Source of the DNA: Kiritimatiellia bacterium
GTDB taxonomy: Bacteria > Verrucomicrobiota > Kiritimatiellia > RFP12 > UBA3636
Length of the DNA stretch: 8,705 bases
NCBI GenBank assembly: GCA_017413145.1
Contig: JAFPUX010000389.1
Span: 1-8,705, forward strand
Reading direction: 5' to 3'
A program made the position numbers and the translations under genes. The notes beneath the pieces are model-generated. The model saw only the letters and a program-made list of their open reading frames with translations. It had not been told where the DNA came from and did no database searches. Of the stretch, positions 1 through 7,175 are shown piece after piece (the first letter of the stretch is position 1; every line of letters begins with the position of its first letter).

Positions 1-1
1 C

Positions 2-109
2 TCGCCGCAGCGCATCCACGAGGTGGCCGAACGGATCAACGAAATCCATCGCGCCTCGCTCGGCGGTCTTTCAGCCGCCGAGAAGGCCGCCGGATCTCCC
101 GCCGCATGA
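2..109 (+). CDS. C-terminal fragment of an unrecognised protein (5' end outside window)
   Basis: The frame is open from the left edge and closes at TGA 107-109, giving 35 residues. The fragment starts SPQRIHEVAERINEIHRASL and ends in an Ala/Gly/Ser-rich tail. The first 20 residues would form a charged amphipathic helix, and the tail looks disordered. I do not recognise the family and assign no function. It runs convergently towards the toxin gene, whose stop lies 48 bp downstream. The short gap holds no clear hairpin plus T-run terminator. This could be a shadow frame, but the composition looks like a normal protein end and no other frame here is better. Confidence 0.5.
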   Translation, partial: SPQRIHEVAERINEIHRASLGGLSAAEKAAGSPAA

Positions 110-157
110 CCCGCCGCCTCATTTCACTTGCAATTCACCCGAGGCCGGATTTCCGCT

Positions 158-766
158 TTAGGCCAACTCTTCCACGGCCGCGCGGATGTCCGCTTTCGCC
201 TTCTCCCAGTCGAACGGCGCGAGCATGACGGGCGGAAAGTCGTTTTCCGCGTCGTCGAAGTAGACAAGACTGCGCAAGACGGGAAAAAGGGCCGCGTCAG
301 GATACTTTTCCCGGAACCACGACACCATGTCCGCAAGCCGGAAACGCGACAGGAGGAAGTGGACGTCGACGAAATCCTTCCGGGTTCCGCGGTTCGCGAC
401 GGCGAACAGTTTCATGGCCGCGATGTCGCGCAATCCGGCGAGCCGGACGCCGTCCTCTTCCACCGGCGGATCGAGCCAAGGCGCCGTGTAGGTCACGAAA
501 TCGACTTTCACGCCGTCGATGTAGCAGAACTGCATTCTGCCTTGTTCTTTTTCGAAAACGGCCCTTCCGCATTCTTCAACGGCCCATTTCAGGTCGTCCT
601 GCGGCGACCACGAACCGAAAAGGTCCAGGTCGACGGACCGCCGGTGTCCGATCTGCAACGCGAGCGCCGTCCCTCCGACAAGCCGCGTGCCGGACAGGAA
701 CGGAGACGCCTGCAACCGCTTCAGCAGGGCCAGGGTGGCAGGTTCGACGGCTTGGAGGAACAACAT
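158..766 (-). CDS. AbiEii/AbiGii-type nucleotidyltransferase toxin
   Basis: A 202-residue protein of the DNA polymerase beta-like nucleotidyltransferase fold. Visible motifs are GGTALAL at 31-37, then HRRSVDLDLF at 41-50 with D46 and D48 as the likely metal-binding pair, a third Asp in VKVDFV (D89), and LRDIAAMKL (112-120, K119) followed by R126, K130, D131 and D134. This is the usual motif order of the AbiEii (DUF1814) family. Studied members such as MenT transfer nucleotides to tRNA acceptor ends and block translation; that activity here is inferred. The ATG at 766 is chosen over an upstream in-frame start at 904, because AAAGGAG (775-781) sits 8 nt before it and the upstream extension lies inside the antitoxin gene and shows no family motif. 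It overlaps the antitoxin by 46 bp and probably depends on its translation. G+C is lower than in neighbouring ruvB, suggesting transfer. Confidence 0.85.
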   Translation of the reverse strand: MLFLQAVEPATLALLKRLQASPFLSGTRLVGGTALALQIGHRRSVDLDLFGSWSPQDDLKWAVEECGRAVFEKEQGRMQFCYIDGVKVDFVTYTAPWLDPPVEEDGVRLAGLRDIAAMKLFAVANRGTRKDFVDVHFLLSRFRLADMVSWFREKYPDAALFPVLRSLVYFDDAENDFPPVMLAPFDWEKAKADIRAAVEELA

Positions 767-1020
767 CTGAACGACTCCTTTGGAACGTGGCCGATGCAGG
801 AAACGAACGCGAGGGCCGTGGGTTCCAGACAACGCATGTTCTGCGCTTCCTCGATGATCGACGGAAGCGTGTATTCGGCCTTGACGGCCTTCCAGTCGTC
901 CCACGAACCGCGCTCCAGAACGCGCTGGATGATGCTCCGGCGGTGCTTCTCCGGATCGACCTGCTCGCGGTCGACGTCCCAGAAAAGGTGGGGAGAGAGA
1001 CTGGCGACGAAGGGGGACAT
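721..1020 (-). CDS. DUF6922-like protein, putative antitoxin of the AbiEii-type toxin
   Basis: A 99-residue protein. It carries a pattern I recall from DUF6922 proteins, which often precede AbiEii toxins: SPHLFWDVD (9-17), RSIIQRVLERGSWDDWK (28-44), and a C-terminal LEPTALAFVSCIGHVPKESF block (65-84) followed by RCC. The antitoxin role is inferred from gene order and partner. The family is typically a short helical protein with no catalytic motif. The ATG at 1020 lies 6 bp after the ruvB stop with no good Shine-Dalgarno sequence, so translation probably follows termination of ruvB. The last 15 or so residues, a Ser/Pro/Cys-rich tail, are encoded in the overlap with the toxin and may be non-conserved. 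It could instead be a regulator of the toxin gene; both roles are compatible. Confidence 0.75.
   Translation of the reverse strand: MSPFVASLSPHLFWDVDREQVDPEKHRRSIIQRVLERGSWDDWKAVKAEYTLPSIIEEAQNMRCLEPTALAFVSCIGHVPKESFRCCSSKPSNLPPWPC
775..781 (-). promoter_or_regulatory. Ribosome binding site of the toxin gene
   Basis: On the minus strand AAAGGAG lies 8 nt upstream of the ATG at 766, inside the end of the antitoxin gene. It fixes the toxin start and shows that the toxin has its own initiation signal. Most other genes in this window lack a strong Shine-Dalgarno sequence. Confidence 0.75.
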
Positions 1021-1026
1021 GGTCCG

Positions 1027-2052
1027 TCAGATTCCAAGCGTTGCCTGCCCCCCCTTGACGGGGCCGTTGGAATAGCCGAGGGCGCGGTAGGCCAGAGGCG
1101 TCGCTTCGCGGCCGCGGGGGGTGCGGCTCAGGTAGCCTTCCTGGATGAGGTAGGGTTCGTAGACGTCCTCGATGGTGTCGGCCTCCTCGCCCACGGAGAT
1201 GGCGATCGTGCCGAGGCCGACGGGGCCGCCGGCGAAGTTCTCGACGATGGTCGAAAGGATTCGCTTGTCCATTTCGTCGAGACCGTGCTCGTCGATGCCG
1301 AGCAGCGCGAGCGCGGCGTCCGCCACGTCCGCCGAAATGTGGTTGCCGGCCTTGACCTGCGCGTAGTCGCGGACGCGGCGAAGCAGGTTGTTCGCGATGC
1401 GCGCGGTGCCGCGCGAGCGGCGGGCGATTTCGGTCGCGCCGGCCTTGTCGATGCCGACCTCGAGCAGGCCCGCGGAGCGCGTGACGATGCGCGCGAGTTC
1501 GTCGGGGCTGTAGTATTCGAGCCGGGCGTTGATCGAGAAGCGGGAGCGCAGCGGCGAGGAGAGCAGGCCGGCGCGCGTCGTGGCGCCGACGAGCGTGAAG
1601 CGCGGCAGGTCGAGCCGGACCGAGCGGGCGTTCGGCCCCTGGTCGATCATGATGTCGATCACGAAGTCCTCCATCGCCGAATAGAGGTATTCCTCGACCG
1701 CGCGCTGCATGCGGTGGATTTCGTCGATGAAAAGGATGTCGCCCGAGTTGAGGCCCGTGAGCATGCCCGCGAGGTCGGACGCCTTCTCGATCACGGGGCC
1801 GCTCGTCGCGTGGACCTGCACGCCCATCTCGTGCGCGAGGATGTAGCAGAGCGTCGTCTTGCCCAGGCCGGGCGGGCCGGAGAGGAGCACGTGGTCGAGC
1901 GCCTCGCCGCGCTGCTTGGCGGCCTGGACCGAAATCATCAGGCGCTCGCGCGCCTTCTCCTGGCCGACGAAGTCCTCGAAGACGACCGGGCGGAGCTTGT
2001 TGTCGAACGAGGCGTTCGGCTGGTTGAACTGTTCGGAGGGTGAGGGGGTCAT
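1027..2052 (-). CDS. ruvB: RuvB, Holliday junction branch migration ATPase
   Basis: A 341-residue AAA+ motor that with RuvA drives Holliday-junction branch migration during recombination and repair. Length is normal for the family (about 330-350). Visible motifs are Walker A GPPGLGKT (59-66), Walker B with DEIH (110-113), sensor 1 VGATTR (155-160), the SSPLRSRF segment (165-172) carrying the arginine finger, and a sensor 2 helix around 215-232. The C-terminal winged-helix domain includes FAGGPVGLGTIA (273-284) and VYEPYLIQEGYLSRTPRGR (297-315). The sensor 2 segment reads GTARIANN where GTPRIANR is usual, a mild substitution. The ATG at 2052 overlaps the lpxK stop as ATGA. The same frame is open further upstream, but that extension is Arg-rich shadow sequence over lpxK. 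The gene contains essentially no TTA, CTA or TCA codons. ruvA and ruvC are not next to it. Confidence 0.97.
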   Translation of the reverse strand: MTPSPSEQFNQPNASFDNKLRPVVFEDFVGQEKARERLMISVQAAKQRGEALDHVLLSGPPGLGKTTLCYILAHEMGVQVHATSGPVIEKASDLAGMLTGLNSGDILFIDEIHRMQRAVEEYLYSAMEDFVIDIMIDQGPNARSVRLDLPRFTLVGATTRAGLLSSPLRSRFSINARLEYYSPDELARIVTRSAGLLEVGIDKAGATEIARRSRGTARIANNLLRRVRDYAQVKAGNHISADVADAALALLGIDEHGLDEMDKRILSTIVENFAGGPVGLGTIAISVGEEADTIEDVYEPYLIQEGYLSRTPRGREATPLAYRALGYSNGPVKGGQATLGI

Positions 2053-3230
2053 GTTTTGAAGGTGATTTCGTCGATGCAGCGGCGGAATTCGTCGGCGCCT
2101 TCGAGGAAGTTCACCTCGATGCGGAGGAAGAAGACGGGCACGTCGCTGCGGTCGATGCGGGTCATGCGGACGGCGTCCTTCTCGGTCGTGACGATTGCGT
2201 CCGCGCCGAGCTCGGCGGCGTGGTTCACGGCGTCGATGATCTCCTGCTGCGAGAAGCGGTGGTGGTCGGCGAAGTGGACGCGCTCCAGGAGCGTCGCGCC
2301 GAGGCGCTCGAGCGAGTCCTCGAACGAGCGCGGCGCGGCGATGCCGGAGAGCGCGACGACTTTCATGCCGCGCAGCGCCTCGAGCGGGCGGCGCTCGCGC
2401 GTGAACGCGCCGACGAGCGCGGTCGGGTCGTGGTTGCAGGCCATGAGGCCGGCCTTCGGGTTGAGCTCGCGGATGCGCGCCTTGAGCGCCTCGACGTCGC
2501 CGCCGCGCGCCTTCGTGATGCAGACGAAACGGGCGCGGGCGACGTTCTTCGCCGGTTCGCGGAGGATGCCGCGCGGCAGGACGTTGCCGTTGCCGAAGGG
2601 GTTCGTCCGGTCGACGAGCACGAGGTCGAGCGTGTGCTTGAGTCGTTGGTACTGGAAGCCGTCGTCCAACAGCAGCGTGTCGCAGCCGAAACGGCGGATC
2701 GCGTAGCGGCCGCTCTTCACGCGGTCCTTGTCGACGAGCACGACGACGTCCGGCAGGTTGGATGCAAGCATGAACGGCTCGTCGCCGGACATCTCGCTGT
2801 CGAGCAGGAGCCGGCGGCCGTCCGACACGACGCGCGGGGGCGGCGGCCGCCCGCCGCCCTTGAGACGCTCGCCGACGCGCGTCCAGAAGCCCTTCTCCTT
2901 CTTGCGGTAGCCGCGGGAGAGGATGGCGACCTTGCGGCCTTGTCCGGAGAGCTCGCGGGCGAGCTTTTCGACCATCGGCGTCTTGCCGGTGCCGCCGGCC
3001 GTGACGTTGCCGACGCTGATCACCTGGCAGCCGAGCGGGAAGCGGCGCAGCACGCCCGTCCGGAAGAGGAAGAGCCGCAGCTGGACCACGCCGCCGTAGA
3101 CGCGCGAAACGCCCTTGAGGACGCGCAGCAGCAGGCGGACCGGCCACTCGTGGCCCTGGTCCGCCCCCTCGTACTGGATGAGCGGGAGAAGCGCGTTCTC
3201 CGCGCGTTCGGCGGTCCGGTGGGAGCCCAT
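2049..3230 (-). CDS. lpxK: LpxK, tetraacyldisaccharide 4'-kinase
   Basis: A 393-residue inner-membrane-associated kinase that phosphorylates the 4' position of the lipid A disaccharide, a late Raetz-pathway step. It implies an LPS-bearing outer membrane. Visible are a hydrophobic N-terminal segment, the P-loop GNVTAGGTGKTP (74-85), SRGYR (105-109), VVSDG followed by GDEP (149-152), the DDGFQ signature (189-193), DHHRF (322-326) and TTEKDAVR (348-355). Between SRGYR and VVSDG lies an insert of about 25 residues ending in PPPP, absent from the E. coli enzyme. The ATG at 3230 is preferred to one at 3323, because the longer form adds 31 residues without LpxK character and covers the divergent promoter. 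No strong Shine-Dalgarno is visible. The stop overlaps the ruvB start by 4 bp, so the two are co-translated. Confidence 0.95.
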   Translation of the reverse strand: MGSHRTAERAENALLPLIQYEGADQGHEWPVRLLLRVLKGVSRVYGGVVQLRLFLFRTGVLRRFPLGCQVISVGNVTAGGTGKTPMVEKLARELSGQGRKVAILSRGYRKKEKGFWTRVGERLKGGGRPPPPRVVSDGRRLLLDSEMSGDEPFMLASNLPDVVVLVDKDRVKSGRYAIRRFGCDTLLLDDGFQYQRLKHTLDLVLVDRTNPFGNGNVLPRGILREPAKNVARARFVCITKARGGDVEALKARIRELNPKAGLMACNHDPTALVGAFTRERRPLEALRGMKVVALSGIAAPRSFEDSLERLGATLLERVHFADHHRFSQQEIIDAVNHAAELGADAIVTTEKDAVRMTRIDRSDVPVFFLRIEVNFLEGADEFRRCIDEITFKT

Positions 3231-3263
3231 GAGCGCGGAGTCTACCACACCGCCGCCCGCGCG

Positions 3264-3284
3264 CGCAAGCGGAGCGCGCTTGCG
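3264..3284. repeat. Perfect inverted repeat, possible operator or hairpin
   Basis: CGCAAGCG (3264-3271) and its exact reverse complement CGCTTGCG (3277-3284) flank a 5-base centre, GAGCG. The repeat lies between the divergent lpxK and secreted-protein genes and overlaps the -35 box of the rightward promoter, where a regulator would block RNA polymerase. No T-run follows on either strand, so a terminator is unlikely. In a G+C-rich background an 8-bp repeat could also arise by chance. Confidence 0.45.
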
Positions 3285-3308
3285 TGAGACGTCGGCGGGG
3301 AGTATAAT
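3280..3308 (+). promoter_or_regulatory. Sigma70-type promoter of the secreted-protein genes
   Basis: TTGCGT (3280-3285) and a consensus TATAAT (3303-3308) are separated by 17 bp. TATAAT stands out in a region that is otherwise strongly G+C-rich. Transcription would begin near 3315, giving a leader of about 50 nt before the ATG at 3365. The -35 box matches consensus only in TTG. On the opposite strand the same bases give TATACT (3306-3301), a possible overlapping -10 for the lpxK operon, but no convincing -35 lies upstream of it. Confidence 0.65.
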
Positions 3309-3364
3309 CCACCGCATCCGCATCCGACCGTCCCGATTTTTCCGGAAGAAACGTCCGAACTCCG

Positions 3365-6300
3365 ATGAAACGCATTTTTCCCCTTCTGTTCGCGCTCGCG
3401 TTGCCCGCCGCGGGCGGAATCGTCCCCGGCCTCGAGGACTTCGGCTCCGTCACTCTCGTCGACTCGATCGACTGCGCGAACGACACGACGCACCAGTTCC
3501 GCGACTACCCCGCCGGGCGCAGCTACACGACGAACATCCTCGGCTCCTCCACGCGCGTGATGCACCACGTGCGGAACGAGGAGACCTCGAAGGGCCAGCG
3601 CACGGGCGCCTACGTCTCGTGGCGCGTCGGCAAGGGCAAGAATCTCGTTCCGAACGACCCCTACCTGCTCGTCGTCGACTACCCGGACGACGCCCCGCGC
3701 ACGGTCACCCTCTTCGACTTCGCGATGGGCGCGCGCCACGGCTACCACACGGGCTTCACGGTCGGCGTGTCGATGTCGCCGCAGGTGTCCGTGGCGCCGT
3801 GCTACGAGTCGGTCGCCGTGCCGTTCTCGCACGAATGGAAGCAGCTCGTGGAGGTGGTCTTTCCGTTCGAGAAGTCCACGCAGTACAACGGCGGCTCGCG
3901 CATCCCGCTCTCGACCGAGGGCTTCGACGTCGCGTTCGTCCTCGTCTCGCAGGACCAGGCGACGGATTCGGTCGGCCTCGCCGTGCGCTCGATCAAGCTC
4001 TACCGCATCGACGACTACGCCGCCGCGAAGCCCGAGATCCACTACCCGGCCGGGGACGCGCCGCGCCGCCACGTGACGAGCCGCGAGGAGATGGGCGACG
4101 GCGACGGCCTCTCGTCCTTCACGACGCCGTCGGACTGGTACGTCGGCAAGGCACGCCTCATGTCGATGCTCGCGATGGACACGTGGTCCAAGGACCTGCT
4201 CGAGTTCGGCTATCTGCAGACTTGGGGCGGCAACCGCCGCTGGGGCTGGGGCGACAACTACTACGCGCAGCTGATCGACGCGATGACGGCCGAGGGCCAC
4301 TACCTCCTGCCGATCTACGAATACCACGGCAGCCGCGGCGACGGCAACACGTCCTGGGACAACGGCGGCAGCCTCGGCTACGACGCCAACTACAAACCGT
4401 GGACGCTCGAGTCGGCGAAGGACGCGTCGCTCAAGTACAAGTTCTCCGGACAGTCCTACGTCTACAACTGCATGGCGGACATGACGCTCCCGCAGACGCG
4501 CGAGGACCTGGAGGACCTGATGGACCGGACGATCCTCCAGTTCAAGGACCGCGGCAACTTCCTCGGCGCGTGGATCCGCACGCGCGGCGGCATGCCGGTG
4601 GGTTTTTCCGACAAGACGATCGCGCTCTTCAATTCCGACACCGACCGCAACGTCACGCGCGCCCAGATCTGGAACAACGGCGCCTACGCGGACACGCAGC
4701 TCTACAAGGCCTACCGCGAGTGGTGGTACGGCAAGCGCCGAAACCTCCTCGCGGCCGTGCAGTCCCACCTGGAGTCGGGCGGCCTGCCGGGCGCGAAGCT
4801 CTTCTACCACTCCACCGCCGGCGAGGACGGCATCCAGGTCGGACAGGGCGTGATCGAAAGCGTCGAGTCCGACACGCTCTACCGCGGGCAGACGTGGCGG
4901 CAGATGACCGGCAAGAACGGCACGACGTCGCTTTCCGAAATGGCGTCGAAATACAAGGACGGCCTCGCCCGCGACGGCTCCAACTGGGGCGACGTCGAGG
5001 CGTGCCACGCCACGCCGCACGCAGACCCGGCCAACTACGCCGCGCTCGCGAACGTCGCGCTGAGCTATCCGTTCAACTGCATCCACACCGTGGCGTCGTC
5101 CGATCCCGCGCAGAACTTCCGCAACGCCTCCGGCGACCTCCTGATGGCCCGCCACTACTCGCTCGACGAGTTCTGCGCCAACGACTACAACCTCGAGAGC
5201 GGCCAGTCGATCGTCGGCTACTACACGAGCGACATGGACCACGCCGGCCGCGCCGTGATGTGCGCCGAGGTCATGGCGATGGCCGTGAACGACCCGACGA
5301 TCCTCGGCTATCTCTTCGGCTCCAACCTCGACCGCCTCGACGCGCCCTACGTCCGGGAGTTCAACCTCAATTTCCTCTCGCTCCCCGCGACGACCTCCAC
5401 GGTTCTCCTCGGCGGCACGTGCTCCGATCCCGTCACGATCCGCCGCTGGACGACCTCCGCCGGCAACTACTGGGCCGTCATCAATACGACCGCCCGTTCC
5501 GTCGTCTCCGGCTCCTGGAACCTGCAGACGTCCAAGACGCGCGTCTGGCGCACGGTCGACTGGCGCGAGGAAGCGGTCTCCGGCGGCAAGGCGACGTTCG
5601 CGCTCGAGCCCTACCAGATGGTCTGTCTCACCGACGTCGAGCCGTCCTCCATCGTCGCGCCCGTCATCGGCGAGATCGACGCCGACCCGCTCGCCGCGCA
5701 CACGGCGACGCTCTCCGTCGCGCTTACCTCGCTCGGCGAAAACGCGACCTCGGCGACCGTCGCGTGGACGCTCTCCGGCGGCCCCGCCGCCTCGTCCTCC
5801 GGCACGCTCTCCTATTCCGCGACGGGCGCGAAGACCGCGACGCTCTCCGGTCTCGCGCCGGATACAGTCTACACGGTCGCGCTCGAGGCGACCGCCGCCC
5901 CCACCGGGAAGAAGGCCCTGCGCAGCTTCTCGTTCAAGACGCCGCGCTTCCCGGTCGCGCTCGGCGTGCCGTTCGCGGAGACCGACGCCAACGGCACCGC
6001 CGCCACCGCGACCGTGACGGTCTTGCGCGCCGACCGCGACGCGACGCTCGTCCTCAAGGCCGGCGGCGCGACCGTCGCGACCTGGACCGGCGTCGTGGCC
6101 GGCGAGAGCTACTCCGCCTCGTTCGCGGTCGCCCTCGGCGTCACGAAGAACTATTCGTTCTCGCTCGTCCATGCGGACCCCGCCACGGGCGAACGCTACG
6201 AGGCGACCGCGTCCGGATCCGTCTTGGGACGCAAGGCGGTCGGCTGGCTCGACGTGCAGTTCGACCGCGCCGGCGCGAACAACTGGACGACCACGTCCGG

Positions 6301-7165
6301 GGTCGACGGCGGCACGTGGACGAGCGGCGGCGGAACGAACAAGACCGCGTTCGCGTCCGACGGAGGCAACAACCGTCTCGAGCTCAAGACCGGCAACGAC
6401 GGCTACGCCGCCTACACGGCGTCGGCCGCCTCTCACGCCCGTTACGCCGTGCTCGTCCGCGGCCGCGCCCAGTTCGTCTCCGAGCCCGGCGCGCCCGACG
6501 CGCCGTCCGATTCCCCGCTCGCCGGCCTCGCGCTCGGCGAGGAAGGCGGCGCCGTCTCGCTCTACGGCTGGACGAAGGACGGCTGGGTCCGCCTCGCCGG
6601 CGCACCCGTCGCGGAGAACGAGTGGACCGACTGGAACGCGGCGATCGACTTCTCCGCCTCGCCCGTCACCGTGACCTACGGAATCGGCGGCACGGTCCTC
6701 TCCAACGCGACGACCGGCGCGGCCGCGCTCCGCGTGTCGGGGACCCCGACCTCTCTGCGGACCGTGCGCTACGTCGGCAGCGGCGCCGCCGACGACTTCA
6801 AGGGCGTCTACTACGAACCCGTGACGATCGTGGCGATCCGCGAGCCGGAGTACGTCGAGACCACGGCCACGACGTCCCCGATCTCCTTCCGGACCCAAGG
6901 CGGGACCCCGTACCTCGACCTGTCGATCTCCGTCGCCGGACAACCGACGAGCACGCAGTACACCGCCTTCGTCTGCAACACGCTGGATCCGGACGACTCG
7001 CACTGGACCGCGGCCGCCAAGTCGAGGACGGCCACGTCCGCGGAAATCGCCGCCGGCGCGGTCAAGCTGTCCGTGCCGTCGACGCCCGACACGCAGTTCG
7101 TCAAGATCGTCGCTTCGGATCATTCGATCGCGAAGGGAACGAAGCTCTCGGCCCTCGGTCTCTAG
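3365..7165 (+). CDS. Large secreted modular protein with glycoside-hydrolase-like barrel
   Basis: A 1266-residue exported protein. MKR plus a hydrophobic stretch to about residue 18 is a signal peptide. Domains by reading: beta-sandwich (about 25-215, with YLLVVDYPDDAPRTVTLFD and closing SIKLYRID); an aromatic-rich region resembling a TIM-barrel glycoside hydrolase (about 250-670, with DTWSKDLLEFGYLQTWGG, YLLPIYEYHG, GAWIRTRGGMPVGFSD); a small beta domain with YWAVINTTAR and LEPYQMVCL (675-757) like those closing many hydrolase barrels; two Fn3-like domains (764-860, 864-955); a concanavalin-like domain (960-1150, with WTDWNAAIDFS); and a C-terminal domain (1156-1266) without recognisable anchor. 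Hydrolase activity is inferred; no family or catalytic acids can be assigned, with E319 and E487 only candidates. No strong Shine-Dalgarno precedes ATG 3365; GGAAG lies about 17 nt away. Chosen over two equally long overlapping frames because only this one has a signal peptide and normal composition. Confidence 0.85.
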   Translation: MKRIFPLLFALALPAAGGIVPGLEDFGSVTLVDSIDCANDTTHQFRDYPAGRSYTTNILGSSTRVMHHVRNEETSKGQRTGAYVSWRVGKGKNLVPNDPYLLVVDYPDDAPRTVTLFDFAMGARHGYHTGFTVGVSMSPQVSVAPCYESVAVPFSHEWKQLVEVVFPFEKSTQYNGGSRIPLSTEGFDVAFVLVSQDQATDSVGLAVRSIKLYRIDDYAAAKPEIHYPAGDAPRRHVTSREEMGDGDGLSSFTTPSDWYVGKARLMSMLAMDTWSKDLLEFGYLQTWGGNRRWGWGDNYYAQLIDAMTAEGHYLLPIYEYHGSRGDGNTSWDNGGSLGYDANYKPWTLESAKDASLKYKFSGQSYVYNCMADMTLPQTREDLEDLMDRTILQFKDRGNFLGAWIRTRGGMPVGFSDKTIALFNSDTDRNVTRAQIWNNGAYADTQLYKAYREWWYGKRRNLLAAVQSHLESGGLPGAKLFYHSTAGEDGIQVGQGVIESVESDTLYRGQTWRQMTGKNGTTSLSEMASKYKDGLARDGSNWGDVEACHATPHADPANYAALANVALSYPFNCIHTVASSDPAQNFRNASGDLLMARHYSLDEFCANDYNLESGQSIVGYYTSDMDHAGRAVMCAEVMAMAVNDPTILGYLFGSNLDRLDAPYVREFNLNFLSLPATTSTVLLGGTCSDPVTIRRWTTSAGNYWAVINTTARSVVSGSWNLQTSKTRVWRTVDWREEAVSGGKATFALEPYQMVCLTDVEPSSIVAPVIGEIDADPLAAHTATLSVALTSLGENATSATVAWTLSGGPAASSSGTLSYSATGAKTATLSGLAPDTVYTVALEATAAPTGKKALRSFSFKTPRFPVALGVPFAETDANGTAATATVTVLRADRDATLVLKAGGATVATWTGVVAGESYSASFAVALGVTKNYSFSLVHADPATGERYEATASGSVLGRKAVGWLDVQFDRAGANNWTTTSGVDGGTWTSGGGTNKTAFASDGGNNRLELKTGNDGYAAYTASAASHARYAVLVRGRAQFVSEPGAPDAPSDSPLAGLALGEEGGAVSLYGWTKDGWVRLAGAPVAENEWTDWNAAIDFSASPVTVTYGIGGTVLSNATTGAAALRVSGTPTSLRTVRYVGSGAADDFKGVYYEPVTIVAIREPEYVETTATTSPISFRTQGGTPYLDLSISVAGQPTSTQYTAFVCNTLDPDDSHWTAAAKSRTATSAEIAAGAVKLSVPSTPDTQFVKIVASDHSIAKGTKLSALGL

Positions 7166-7168
7166 GAG
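7164..7168 (+). promoter_or_regulatory. Ribosome binding site overlapping the upstream stop codon
   Basis: AGGAG overlaps the TAG stop (7163-7165) of the 1266-residue protein and lies 7 nt before the ATG at 7176. This fixes the downstream start and implies that ribosomes finishing the first gene can re-initiate on the second. Confidence 0.8.
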
Positions 7169-7175
7169 CGACGCC

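Noticed and set aside
146..155. CGGA-TT-TCCG hairpin between the convergent genes at 109 and 158
   Set aside because: The stem is 4 bp with a 2-base loop and no T-run; too weak for a terminator.
767..904. 46-residue N-terminal extension of the toxin
   Set aside because: It lies in another frame of the antitoxin gene and has no family motif; a good ribosome binding site precedes the ATG at 766.
128..3287. Plus-strand frames opposite the toxin, ruvB and lpxK genes (128-1075, 787-2043, 2040-3287)
   Set aside because: Each is in codon register with a clearly identified minus-strand gene and has a charged, repetitive product; all are shadows of codon bias.
3231..3323. 31-residue N-terminal extension of LpxK
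   Set aside because: It would run through the inverted repeat and the divergent promoter and shows no LpxK similarity.
2053..3486. In-frame upstream extension of ruvB to 819 residues
   Set aside because: The extra residues are Arg/Pro/Ala-rich shadow sequence over lpxK. RuvB homology begins just after the ATG at 2052, which overlaps the lpxK stop.
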